Shown: positions 8,051 through 17,794 of the stretch, piece by piece | How the letters are laid out: each line of letters starts with the position of its first letter | Numbering within the stretch: position 1 is the stretch's first letter | Source: Plantactinospora mayteni | Lineage (GTDB): Bacteria; Actinomycetota; Actinomycetes; Mycobacteriales; Micromonosporaceae | Assembly: GCF_016862935.1 (NCBI RefSeq) | Contig: NZ_BONX01000011.1 | Location: forward strand, 1 to 64,000 | DNA length: 64,000 bases | Direction: 5' to 3' | Notes under the pieces: model-generated | What the model was told of the DNA's origin: nothing | Databases searched by the model: none | The model's input: only the letters and a program-made list of their open reading frames with translations | Translations under genes and position numbers: made by a program

Positions 8051-9094
8051 TGGCGCGGTCTTCGCCGCCTCCCGCAACGCCGCCGCCGCACCGGCGTACG
8101 GGTTGTAGGTGTACGACCGGGACAGGCTGCCCGGGATCGTGAAGTACTCGACGGAGAGCTTCGCCGAGTCGGTGGCGATCTCGCCCCGGCCCGGCAGGTC
8201 GTTGCCGTCGTCCCAGCCCCACGGCGCGTTCGCCGAGTTGGTCGAGCAGGAGAAGGTGCCGACGCCACAGTCACCGGAGGTGTCCCCGGCGAAGGTGCCG
8301 AGGTTGGCGAAGAGGTTGGCGTTGGCCCGCTGCGGCCAGAGCCCACCGGAGGCGAAGATGTCCACGAGCTTGTAGCGGACGTCCCGGTCGTTGCCGTTGC
8401 TCGGCGTCTCGGCCACCGTCGACGGGTAGTAGACGATGCCGTCCCCGTTGATGTTGTACTGCGGGTACGCCTTCAGCCCGTGCCCCTGCGCCTCCTGTGC
8501 GGTCACCGGGTGCTGGAACGAGTCGTGCGGCGACGACTGCATCTGGAGCGTACCGTCGACGTTCTCCCGCCCGCTGGTCCAGGTGCTCCCGGCCGGGGTG
8601 TACGAGTAGAAGTCGCTGTGCGCCACGGTCACCGCCCCGCGCAGTACCCCGTAGTCGGAGCCGTTCCGCTCGATGGCGAACATGACGCCCTCGCCGTCGT
8701 TCTCGTGCTCGGTCTCGAAGAACGGGTGGTCCGTCCAGTCCCGGGGGTGGAAGAACAGGTACGTGATGTACCAGTGCGTGCTGGTCTCCAGCACCGAGTA
8801 GTACGCCTGCGCGGCGAACGAGGCGCCGGAGCCGGCGGCGTTGTCCCAGTTGTTCCGCCCGTTCAGGTCCCCGTCGAAGTCGACGGCGGTGATGTAGTCG
8901 GAACGGCCGCCGAGCGCGTGGCTGCCGGTCGCGTCGACGTCCTGGTAGTGGATCGGGGCCCAGCGCAGCGCCAGTTCCGCCCGGCTCACCGCCGCGCTGG
9001 CCGGTGCCGGCGCCGCCAGCCCCACGGCCACCAGCGCCGGCACCAGTACGGCCGCCGCCAGGGATCTCCCGGCGGTCCTGAACCGATCAGGCAT
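8036..9094 (-). CDS. Secreted protein of unknown function
   Basis: 352 residues from the ATG at 9094 (ribosome site GGGAGGACAC). Signal peptide 1-34 ends APAPASA. The mature protein has RWAPIHYQDVDATG, then DYITAVDFDGDLNG, then THWYITYLFFHPRDW and ETEHENDGEG; the acidic/His clusters suggest a metal-binding or hydrolytic fold, and HEND resembles the core of NPP1-like or related secreted proteins. A pair of cysteines (CGVG, SCST) probably forms one disulfide. I cannot assign a family with confidence. It stands alone, convergent with the ricin-like gene. Confidence 0.75.
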   Translation of the reverse strand: MPDRFRTAGRSLAAAVLVPALVAVGLAAPAPASAAVSRAELALRWAPIHYQDVDATGSHALGGRSDYITAVDFDGDLNGRNNWDNAAGSGASFAAQAYYSVLETSTHWYITYLFFHPRDWTDHPFFETEHENDGEGVMFAIERNGSDYGVLRGAVTVAHSDFYSYTPAGSTWTSGRENVDGTLQMQSSPHDSFQHPVTAQEAQGHGLKAYPQYNINGDGIVYYPSTVAETPSNGNDRDVRYKLVDIFASGGLWPQRANANLFANLGTFAGDTSGDCGVGTFSCSTNSANAPWGWDDGNDLPGRGEIATDSAKLSVEYFTIPGSLSRSYTYNPYAGAAAALREAAKTAPPVVD

Positions 9095-9210
9095 GTGTCC
9101 TCCCACGGTCGGGTTTGGATAGACCGCGGGCAATCTACGGGATCGACGTCGGCCGGCACATGTCCAACTGACGACGAGCGATTTGAGTGCAGTCGACGGA
9201 TTGGCTGCAC

Positions 9211-9250
9211 CGCACCGGGATCGGCGCAGCCGCACCGGGATCGGCGCGGC
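9211..9250. repeat. 20-bp tandem duplication
   Basis: CGCACCGGGATCGGCGCAGC is repeated once (9211-9230 and 9231-9250, one mismatch) in the 175-nt gap between the secreted protein's start and the permease's stop. Confidence 0.85.
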
Positions 9251-9269
9251 CACACCGCTCGACCCGGTG

Positions 9270-11672
9270 TCACTCGTTGTGCAGTACCTCGGCGATCGGC
9301 AGTCGCGCCGCCGAGCGGGCCGGCAACAGTGCCCCGAGCATCGCGATCGCCGCCCCCGCCAGCGCCAGTACGCCGAGCAGCGGAACCGACCAGACGTTGA
9401 TCAACGAGTCCGGTACCCGGATCTGCGCCGCACCGGAGGCGATCGGCACGACCAGGCGGTGCGCGACGATCCCGACCGGGATGCCGAGCAGTCCGCCGAG
9501 CGTTCCCAGCACCGCCATCGAGGTCACCATCATCGCCGTCACCTGCCTCGGAGTCATCCCGATCGACTTGAGCATTCCGAGGTCACGACGGCGTTCCCGG
9601 GTGTTCAGCACCACGGTGTTGAAGACGGCGAGCGCCGTGACGATGCCCAGCATCAGGGTGACCACCGCCGCGAGACTGACCGCCGCCACGGTGAAGCTGT
9701 CGGTACCGCCGTTGTCCCAGGCGTCCAGGCCCGGATCCGCCGCCTCCACCGCCGCGGTGTACGCCGGGATGTCGGTGCCGCGCGCGAGCTGGATCTGGTA
9801 GAGCACCTCGTGGTTGCCGAGCTGGTGCGCCGGGGCGAGCCGGCCGACCGCCGACCAGTCGGCGAGCAGCCCGGGCGGACCGGGCGCACCGCCCATCGTC
9901 TCGCCGACGATGGTGGCGGTGCTCCGCCGGCCGTCGGCCTCCATCGTGATCCGGTCGCCGACGGCGAGTCCACGCTCCCCCAGCAACTCCGACGGGGCGA
10001 CCACCTCGTCCGGGCCGGCCAGCCAGCGCCCCTCGACCACCTGTTCCCGATAGCCCTGGGTCTCGATGTCCCCGCGCAGGAAGTTGACCCCGACCGGCTG
10101 GGCGGAGCCGACCAGCGAGAAGTCGAGGGTCAGGTTGACGGTCACCCGGCTGGTGCCGGGCAGCGACCGCAACAGCGCCTCGATCTGCGGGTCGGTCAGC
10201 GACGAGGCGGGGCGCAGGGTGCTCCGCTCGGGGTCGGCGGCGCGTACCCCGACGTGGTCGTTTCCGTCGGTGGCGTCGGCGTACCGGGTGACCGTGCTGG
10301 TCAGGCCGGTCGCGAAGGTCACCGTGGTCACCCCGAGCAGCACCGCCGAGATGGTCAGCGCGGTCCGGCCCGGCCGGGCGAACGGCAGGCCGAGGCCGAG
10401 GCTGACGGCGCGGGGCAACCGGGTACCGCTGAGCCAGCGCTGCACCCGCAGCCCGCGCCCGACCCGGGGTGCGCTGCCGGCGCTGATCGCCTCGACCGCG
10501 GAGAGCCGGCGGGCCCGCGACGCCGGGACCAGCGCGGCGAGTACGACCACGACCGGCATCCCGAGCAGCGTCGCCACACTCACCAGTGGACTGATCCCGA
10601 CCGGTCCGAAGCCCATCCCCTGGAACGAGATGTCCAGCAGCGGCTGCGCCCCGACGTTGCCGAGCACGGTGCCGAGCGCGCACCCGACCACCGCCGGCAC
10701 GCTGACCATCACCAGATAGACCGCGAGCACCTGCCCCGGGGTGAAGCCGAGCGCCTTGAGGATGCCGATGTGCCGGAAGCCGGAGACCACCGCCCCGCTG
10801 ACCACGTTCGCGACGATCAGCACCGCCGCTACCAGCCCGAGAATCCCGAAGACCATCAGGAACGGCACGAACACCCCCGGCTCGGCCGCGACCGCCTGCT
10901 TGACCAGCAGGTACGACTGGGCGGCGAGCAGGGCGTCCGCCGGTACCCCCTCGGTGACCGTCGCCATCCCGGCCTCGATCTCCTCGTCGTTGGCGGCCGA
11001 GTCGAACCGGTAGAGCACCTGGGTCGAGGAGGGCCGGAACGCCTGGATCTGCTCCGGCGTGACCCAGGCGTCGGCGGTCCGACCCAGGCTGTACGCCACG
11101 CCGACGACGGTCAGCGTCGGCCCGCCCGGGATCTCGGCGCTGGTGCCGAGGATCGGCGGCTGCCAGCGCTCCGGCCCGAAGCCGGCCAGGTCCCGGGCCG
11201 GTGGCGTGTCGTTCAGCACGATCTCACCGGGCGCGCGGGGCCAGCGCCCCGCCCAGAGGTCCACCCGGTCCACCGGACCGGCCGGGTCCGCCCGGCCCAC
11301 CACGTTCAGCGGCCCGCCCGTCAGCCCGGGGCCGTTCAGCGGTACCTCCAGCACGGCCTGGGCGAACGGGCCGGCGACCGCCTCGACACCGGGCCGCCGG
11401 GCCGCCTCTGCGAGCTGCGCCTCGGAGACCAGCGTGGAGTCGTACGCCGCCGCGACGTGTGCGCCGCGCTGCCGGGCGAACGCGTCGTCGAACGGTGCGG
11501 TGGAGGCGACCAGCAGGCCCAGCGCCATCACGGTGGTGGCGGCGGAGAAGAGGAGTACCAGCCCGATCACGACCGTCTGAAGTTTCCGGCGTCGTACGGC
11601 GGCCCGGGCGGCCCGCCACACCGCGCCCGTACCGCGTCCCCGGGACGGTAGCGGCTGCGCCAGCCCGCTCAT
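9270..11672 (-). CDS. FtsX-type ABC transporter permease
   Basis: 800 residues. A first transmembrane helix (about 32-56, VVIGLVLLFSAATTVMALGL) leads into a large extracytoplasmic domain, then a three-helix FtsX block (about 265-395, VFGILGLVAAVLIVANVVSG), a second helix with another external domain, and a second FtsX block near the C-terminus (about 655-790) with the conserved NTRERRRDLGMLKSIGMTP coupling segment. This duplicated MacB/LolC-like topology is typical of exporters acting on lipids, lipoproteins or antimicrobial peptides. It lies 67 nt downstream of its ATPase gene and is read divergently from a two-component system that probably controls it. Confidence 0.93.
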   Translation of the reverse strand: MSGLAQPLPSRGRGTGAVWRAARAAVRRRKLQTVVIGLVLLFSAATTVMALGLLVASTAPFDDAFARQRGAHVAAAYDSTLVSEAQLAEAARRPGVEAVAGPFAQAVLEVPLNGPGLTGGPLNVVGRADPAGPVDRVDLWAGRWPRAPGEIVLNDTPPARDLAGFGPERWQPPILGTSAEIPGGPTLTVVGVAYSLGRTADAWVTPEQIQAFRPSSTQVLYRFDSAANDEEIEAGMATVTEGVPADALLAAQSYLLVKQAVAAEPGVFVPFLMVFGILGLVAAVLIVANVVSGAVVSGFRHIGILKALGFTPGQVLAVYLVMVSVPAVVGCALGTVLGNVGAQPLLDISFQGMGFGPVGISPLVSVATLLGMPVVVVLAALVPASRARRLSAVEAISAGSAPRVGRGLRVQRWLSGTRLPRAVSLGLGLPFARPGRTALTISAVLLGVTTVTFATGLTSTVTRYADATDGNDHVGVRAADPERSTLRPASSLTDPQIEALLRSLPGTSRVTVNLTLDFSLVGSAQPVGVNFLRGDIETQGYREQVVEGRWLAGPDEVVAPSELLGERGLAVGDRITMEADGRRSTATIVGETMGGAPGPPGLLADWSAVGRLAPAHQLGNHEVLYQIQLARGTDIPAYTAAVEAADPGLDAWDNGGTDSFTVAAVSLAAVVTLMLGIVTALAVFNTVVLNTRERRRDLGMLKSIGMTPRQVTAMMVTSMAVLGTLGGLLGIPVGIVAHRLVVPIASGAAQIRVPDSLINVWSVPLLGVLALAGAAIAMLGALLPARSAARLPIAEVLHNE

Positions 11673-11739
11673 GCCGGCACTCCGCTGCGCTCCGTGCCGC
11701 CATGAGGCACCGTCGCACTGAACTGGCTGATTCGCTCGC

Positions 11740-12447
11740 TCATGCCGCCCGCTCCAGGCTGCGTTCGCCGGCCACCCGGCCGTCGGCCAGCTCGACCAGC
11801 CGGCTGGCGCACCGGTGTGCCAGCCGCTCGTCGTGGGTGACCAGCAGCAGCGTCTGGCCGATCTGGTTGAGGTCGAGCAGCAGGTCCATCACCTGCTCGC
11901 CGGCCGAGCTGTCCAGGGCGCCGGTCGGCTCGTCGGCCAGCAGCAGGGCGGGCCGGTTCATCAGTGCCCGGGCCACCGCCACCCGCTGCCGCTCGCCACC
12001 GCTGAGCGCGGCCGGATAGATGTTCCGCCGGTCGACGATGCCGAGTTCGTCGAGGAGTTCCAGCGCCCGCCTGCGCGCCTGCCGGGCCGGTACCCCGACC
12101 AACTGCGCGGCCAGCGCGACGTTGTCCAGCGCCGGCAGGTCGTCGAGCAGGTTGAAGAACTGGAAGATCATGCCGATCCGGCGGCGCCGGAACAGGGCCC
12201 GGCCGGTCTCGTCGAGCCGGCCCAGGTCGTCGCCGTGCACGACGACCTCCCCCGAGGTGGGCCGGTCGAGCCCGGCGACCATGTTCAGCATGGTCGACTT
12301 GCCGCAGCCGGACGGCCCCATCACGGCCACCGCCTCGCCGGCCCGGATCTCCAACGACACCCCGGCCAGGGCGGTGGTGTCGCCGTACTCCTTGCGCACG
12401 TCGGTCAGCCGCACGACGACCTCTGATGTGCTGTCTGCGCTGGTCAT
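11740..12447 (-). CDS. ABC transporter ATP-binding protein (LolD/MacB type)
   Basis: 235 residues from the ATG at 12447. All motifs are present: Walker A GPSGCGKST, Q-loop MIFQFFNLLDDL, signature LSGGERQRVAVARAL, Walker B LLLADEPTGALD and the H-loop THDERLAHRC. It energises the FtsX-type permease just downstream (67-nt gap). Genes of this family next to a HisKA_3 kinase and NarL regulator usually serve antimicrobial sensing or detoxification, but the substrate is not visible here. The 99-nt gap to the divergent kinase gene must hold both promoters. Confidence 0.95.
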   Translation of the reverse strand: MTSADSTSEVVVRLTDVRKEYGDTTALAGVSLEIRAGEAVAVMGPSGCGKSTMLNMVAGLDRPTSGEVVVHGDDLGRLDETGRALFRRRRIGMIFQFFNLLDDLPALDNVALAAQLVGVPARQARRRALELLDELGIVDRRNIYPAALSGGERQRVAVARALMNRPALLLADEPTGALDSSAGEQVMDLLLDLNQIGQTLLLVTHDERLAHRCASRLVELADGRVAGERSLERAA

Positions 12448-12546
12448 GGCGACCAACCTAGGCAGGACGGGGCGGGGTCGGCATCAGCCCGGGGAGGTAA
12501 CGTCCGGCCAGGTCATCCTGGGGATGTACGGCATTGCTGCCCGGGG

Positions 12547-13596
12547 ATGACGCGGATCGTGCCGCGTACTGCGAAGGTGGTCGGCGTGGGGGGAACCGGA
12601 ACGGTCGGCTGGCTGGTCGGCGCGCTCGCGGCGGCCGGCGCGACCGTCGGGTGGCTGGCGGTGGCGCTGGTCCGGGCCCGCCGGCTGCACCGCCGGGCGC
12701 TCGGCGAGCGGAGCTGGCTGCTGGAGCGGGAACGGGAGAGCGCCGCCCGGGTCGCGGTCGAGGCGGAACGGGCCCGGATCGCCCGGGAGCTGCACGACAT
12801 CGTCAGCCACAACGTGAGCCTGATGGTGGTGCAGGCCGGGGCGGCCCGGGAGGTGCTGGCCAGCATGCCGGACGAGGCCGCCGCCGCGCTGTTCGCGGTG
12901 GAGAGCGCCGGCCGGGACGCGATGACCGAGCTTCGCCACCTGCTCGGCCTGCTGGCACCGGCCCAGGACGGCGAGGACACCGTCGCCGACCGGTCGGGGC
13001 TGGACCCGCAACCCGGGCTGGGCCAACTCGGCCCGCTGGTCGACCGGATCGCCTTCGCCGGGTTGCCCGTCGAGGTACGCATCTCCGGGGAACCGCGTCC
13101 GCTGCCGGCCGGGATCGACCTGACCGCGTACCGGGTGGTGCAGGAGGCGCTGACCAACGCGCTGCGGCACGGCGACGGGGAGAAGGCCGAGGTGACCATC
13201 AGGTACGCACACAACTACCTGCGGGTGGAGGTACTCAACACCGGCCCGAGCGTGCTCTCCGGCGGCCGGCCGGCGGGCGCCTCCGCCAGCGACCGGTCCG
13301 CCGGTGCGTCCTCCGGTGGCCGGTCCGCCGGTGCGTCCTCCGGTGGCGGGTCCGCAGGTGCGTCCTCCGGTGGCGGGTCCGCCGGTGGCCGGTCCACGGA
13401 CGGGCGCTCGGGTGGGCCGGCCACGGCGGGTGGGCCGGGGTCCGGAGGGTCCGCGCCGGGCGGGGAGGGCGGCGCGGGGCGGGGCCTGCTGGGGCTGCGC
13501 CAGCGGGTCGCGGTCTACGGTGGCGACCTGGACGCCCGGCGCCGGCTCGGCGGCGGTTACCGGGTCCGGGCCCGCATCCCGCTGGACCGGCCGTGA
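12547..13596 (+). CDS. Sensor histidine kinase (HisKA_3)
   Basis: 349 residues. One transmembrane segment (about 17-42), a short coil, the dimerisation/phosphoacceptor helix RIARELHDIVSHNVSLMVVQ with H83 as phosphosite, and a HATPase_c domain with the N-box VVQEALTNALRHG (about 198-210). A long Ser/Gly/Ala insertion (about 236-312), built of 24-nt in-frame repeats encoding SAGASSGG units, splits the ATP lid from the final GLLGLRQRVAVYGG G-box. The N-terminus is shorter than usual. It is coupled to the response regulator by a GTGA overlap and divergent from the ABC transporter. Confidence 0.9.
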   Translation: MTRIVPRTAKVVGVGGTGTVGWLVGALAAAGATVGWLAVALVRARRLHRRALGERSWLLERERESAARVAVEAERARIARELHDIVSHNVSLMVVQAGAAREVLASMPDEAAAALFAVESAGRDAMTELRHLLGLLAPAQDGEDTVADRSGLDPQPGLGQLGPLVDRIAFAGLPVEVRISGEPRPLPAGIDLTAYRVVQEALTNALRHGDGEKAEVTIRYAHNYLRVEVLNTGPSVLSGGRPAGASASDRSAGASSGGRSAGASSGGGSAGASSGGGSAGGRSTDGRSGGPATAGGPGSGGSAPGGEGGAGRGLLGLRQRVAVYGGDLDARRRLGGGYRVRARIPLDRP

Positions 13597-14390
13597 CGGA
13601 TACCGAGGAGACCCGGCCGGCACCCCGGGTGCTGATCGTCGACGACCAGGCGCTGGTCCGGACCGGGTTCCGGATGATCCTGACCGCCCGCGGCCTGCAC
13701 GTGGTGGGCGAGGCAGCCGACGGGGTCGAGGCGGTGGCGGCGGCGTACGAACTGCGGCCGGACGTCGTACTGCTGGACATCCGGATGCCGAACATGGACG
13801 GCCTCCAGGCGGCCCGGCGGATCCTGGCGCAGTCCCCGGACTGTCGGGTGATCATGCTGACCACCTTCGACCTGGACCGGTACGTCTACGCCGCGCTGGC
13901 CGCCGGAGCCAGCGGCTTCCTGCTCAAGGACGTCACCCCGGAACACCTGGCCGCCGCCGTCCGGCTGGTCAACACCGGCGACGCCCTGCTGGCTCCGTCG
14001 ATCACCCGACGCCTGGTGGAACGGTTCGCCACCACCGACTCGGCGCGCGCCACCACCGACTCGGCACGCGGCGCCACCGACCCAGCGCGCGGTGCTACCG
14101 ACTCGGCACGCCGCACCACCGACTCCGGCCCGAGCGGCGGCGATCCCGGGCGGACCGCCGCCCGGCAGCCGGAACTGGCGGCGCTGACGCCCCGGGAGCG
14201 GGAGGTGCTGACGCTGCTGGGTCGCGGGCTGTCCAACAGCGAACTGGCGCACCGGTTGACCCTGAGCGAGGCGACGGTGAAGACCCACGTCGCCCGGATC
14301 TTCGCCAAACTCGGCCTCCGGGACCGGGCCCAGGCCGTGGTGCTGGCGTACGAGACCGGGCTGGTCGCGCCCGGCGATCCGAGGGGCTGA
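13593..14390 (+). CDS. NarL/FixJ-type response regulator
   Basis: 265 residues starting at GTG 13593, which overlaps the kinase stop (GTGA). Receiver domain 12-125 with acidic pair in LIVDDQ, phosphoacceptor D62 in VVLLDIRMPNMDG and the conserved Lys in FLLKDVTPEHL. A LuxR-type helix-turn-helix (about 195-255) has LTPREREVLTLLGRGLSN and SEATVKTHVARIFAKLGLRD. The linker (about 148-178) is extended by 21-nt in-frame repeats encoding ATTDSAR-type units, matching the repeat-expanded kinase. It probably controls the divergent ABC transporter. Confidence 0.93.
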   Translation: MTDTEETRPAPRVLIVDDQALVRTGFRMILTARGLHVVGEAADGVEAVAAAYELRPDVVLLDIRMPNMDGLQAARRILAQSPDCRVIMLTTFDLDRYVYAALAAGASGFLLKDVTPEHLAAAVRLVNTGDALLAPSITRRLVERFATTDSARATTDSARGATDPARGATDSARRTTDSGPSGGDPGRTAARQPELAALTPREREVLTLLGRGLSNSELAHRLTLSEATVKTHVARIFAKLGLRDRAQAVVLAYETGLVAPGDPRG

Positions 14391-14473
14391 CTCTCCCGCC
14401 GGTCAGGTCAGTGGGCTGACTCTCCCGCCGCACAGTCAGGTCAGTGGGCTGACTCGCCCGCTGGTCAGGTCAG
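14384..14473. repeat. Triplicate ~30-bp repeat between convergent stops
   Basis: Three units (14384-14412, 14413-14445, 14446-14473) of GGGCTGACTCTCCCGCC followed by a GTCAGGTCAG tail; the second has a 4-nt insertion. The response regulator stop lies in unit 1 and the stop of the opposite gene (14465) in unit 3. Confidence 0.9.
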
Positions 14474-14980
14474 CGGGCGGGCGATGTCCCGGGCGTGGTC
14501 GACCACCGCCGCGCCGACCACGGTCGCCTCGACCGGCAGCACCTCCAGGCAGCGCCGTACCGCAGCCGCCATCAGGGTGTTCGGCACCCGCATCGAGAGG
14601 GTGCAGTGCGGCACCCAGCGGCCGGGGTGGTAGTGCTCGCTGACCGGTACGTCGGCCCAGGTCAGCCGCTCGTGCACCATCGCCTGGTGGGCCAGCAGTT
14701 CCGAGGTGGGAGTCGGGCCGAGCCAGAGCACCCGGCCGACGAACTGGCCGGCGTACTGGAAGGAGAGTCGGAGCGGCGCGGCCACCGCCGTCCCGGTCAG
14801 CGCCTCGGCGACCGCGTCGGGGTCGAGCCGGGGAGCGACCGCCAGCGAGACGTGCGGCCGGTGCCGGTGGCCCAGCAGCGACCGCAGGCTCTGCACACCC
14901 TCGGACTCCAACGCGTCCCAGAGCACCCGGATCCGCCGGGTGGCGTCGGTGTCGAGGTACATCTCCAGGGCGGCGACCAT
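14465..14980 (-). CDS. 2'-5' RNA ligase-like 2H phosphoesterase
   Basis: 171 residues. The two HxT/S motifs of the 2H superfamily are present: RPHVSLAV (about residues 42-49) and PHCTLSMRV (about 123-131), which form the catalytic histidine pair. A central QYAGQFVGRVLWLGP strand block completes the bilobal fold. Members cleave 2',3'-cyclic phosphodiesters or act on tRNA-derived ends; the physiological substrate of this branch is unknown. The gene follows the chitinase at 150 nt but is separated by a strong terminator, so it likely has its own promoter. Confidence 0.85.
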   Translation of the reverse strand: MVAALEMYLDTDATRRIRVLWDALESEGVQSLRSLLGHRHRPHVSLAVAPRLDPDAVAEALTGTAVAAPLRLSFQYAGQFVGRVLWLGPTPTSELLAHQAMVHERLTWADVPVSEHYHPGRWVPHCTLSMRVPNTLMAAAVRRCLEVLPVEATVVGAAVVDHARDIARPLT

Positions 14981-15056
14981 TTGATCACTCTAGGGACCGG
15001 TCGCCGCCGTTCCCGGATCGGGACCGACCGGGTCGGCGGCACCGCACCGGGTCGAC

Positions 15057-15099
15057 GGGACGGGCCCTGGTCACCCCCCAGATGACCAGGACCCGTCCC
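15057..15099 (-). terminator. Strong terminator after the chitinase
   Basis: A 17-bp stem with a single mismatch: GGGACGGGCCCTGGTCA (15057-15073) against TGACCAGGACCCGTCCC (15083-15099), loop of nine bases, 31 nt downstream of the chitinase stop. Confidence 0.88.
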
Positions 15100-15129
15100 G
15101 ATACCTGTCGACGGCGTCAGCCGGTCCGG

Positions 15130-16749
<1,620 letters not shown>

Positions 16750-16772
16750 GGTGGCGTCTCCCTTTATTGATA

Positions 16773-16783
16773 GGAAACTTTCC
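16773..16783. promoter_or_regulatory. Palindrome upstream of the chitinase
   Basis: GGAAACTTTCC, a perfect 5-bp inverted repeat around one base, 24 nt before the chitinase ATG. Its symmetry and position suit an operator for a sugar- or chitin-responsive regulator. Whether it is also a transcription start region cannot be seen. Confidence 0.5.
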
Positions 16784-16848
16784 AGATAGTGAGGCGACGC
16801 TACTCAGCAGTTCACCGCTTCGTCAAGATGTCCATGTTTCGATTTACC

Positions 16849-17008
16849 GCGCGGCGCCCGAGCGAGGCCGGCAGAGGATCGCGCGGCGCCCGAGCGAGGC
16901 CGGCAGAGGATCGCGCGGCGACCGAGCGACGCCGGCAGAGGATCGCGCGGCGACCGAGCGACGCCGACCGAGGACCGCACGCCGACCGAGCGGCGCCGGC
17001 CGAGGACC
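16849..17008. repeat. 32-bp tandem repeat, five units
   Basis: Five contiguous 32-nt units (16849, 16881, 16913, 16945 and 16977 starts). The first two are identical; divergence rises to the right. A sixth partial unit follows at 17009. Core: GCGCGGCGCCCGAGCGAGG. There are no spacers, and 32 is not a multiple of 3, so neither CRISPR nor coding. It fills the 453-nt gap between the divergent chitinase and glutathione peroxidase genes. Confidence 0.93.
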
Positions 17009-17202
17009 GCGCGGCAGCCGCCACCGAACCGAGGGGGCGGCCGAGGGGGTCGGCGGAGAGGCGGCCACGGTGGGCGAGTGGCCGGGAAGTCGATCCTGAC
17101 GACGCCGGCGCCCGGTAGCCTCTGGGCCATGACCGAGCGGAAAGTGAATGTCAGTCGGGCCCGACTGCGGCGACGCGGCGACGACCGGCGCGGAGGCAAC
17201 CG

Positions 17203-17694
17203 GTGACCGTATTCGACGTCCAGATCGGAGCGCTGACCGGCGACGGTTTCGCCGACCTGGCGCAGTTCCGGGGCAACGCCATGCTGGTGGTCAACCTCGC
17301 CTCCAAGTGCGGGCTGACCCCGCAGTACGCCGGGCTCCAGACCCTGCACCAGACCTACGCGGACCGCGGGCTGACCGTGCTCGGCGTACCCAGCAACCAG
17401 TTCGCCGAGCAGGAGCCGGGCACTCCGGCCGAGATCGCCGAGTTCGCCCGCTCCACCTTCGGGGCGACCTTCCCGATGACCGAGAAGATCGACGTGAACG
17501 GCCCCGGCCGGCACCCGCTCTATGCCGCGCTGGTCGACACGGCGGACCCCGACGGACACTCCGGCGACATCCGGTGGAACTTCGAGAAGTTCCTGGTCGG
17601 CCCGGACGGCATTGCGGTCGCCCGGTTCGCGCCGCAGGTCGAGCCGGAGTCGCCGGAGATCACCGCCGCCATCGAGCGGGTACTGCCGAAGTAG
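17203..17694 (+). CDS. Glutathione peroxidase-family protein
   Basis: 163 residues from GTG 17203 (ribosome site GGAGGC). It has the peroxidatic C36 in VVNLASKCGLTPQY, the catalytic Gln in VPSNQF and the Trp-Asn pair in WNFEKFLV. Actinomycetes lack glutathione, so members of this Cys-type family generally use thioredoxin or mycothiol systems to reduce lipid or organic hydroperoxides. Full family length, no signal peptide, so cytoplasmic. It stands alone downstream of the 32-bp repeat tract. Confidence 0.93.
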   Translation: MTVFDVQIGALTGDGFADLAQFRGNAMLVVNLASKCGLTPQYAGLQTLHQTYADRGLTVLGVPSNQFAEQEPGTPAEIAEFARSTFGATFPMTEKIDVNGPGRHPLYAALVDTADPDGHSGDIRWNFEKFLVGPDGIAVARFAPQVEPESPEITAAIERVLPK

Positions 17695-17720
17695 TCCCGG
17701 ACGAGGCGGCCGGCGTCGGG

Positions 17721-17794
17721 CGTCAGAGCCAGCCGGGGCGTCGCCATCAGAGCCGGTCAGGGTCCGCGGCAACGCGCGCCGTCAGAGCCAGCCG
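17721..17794. repeat. Duplicated stop-codon segment
   Basis: CGTCAGAGCCAGCCG occurs at 17721-17735 and again at 17780-17794, where it holds the stop of the regulator gene (17782); a diverged third copy lies at 17744-17760. Confidence 0.75.

Noticed and set aside
9183-11651. 822-aa open frame opposite the FtsX permease
   Set aside because: Composition is Arg/Gly/His/Asp-rich noise typical of antisense frames in 73% GC DNA; the minus-strand permease has full family motifs.
16849-17008. Possible CRISPR array
   Set aside because: Units are contiguous without spacers, diverge along the array, and no cas gene is present.
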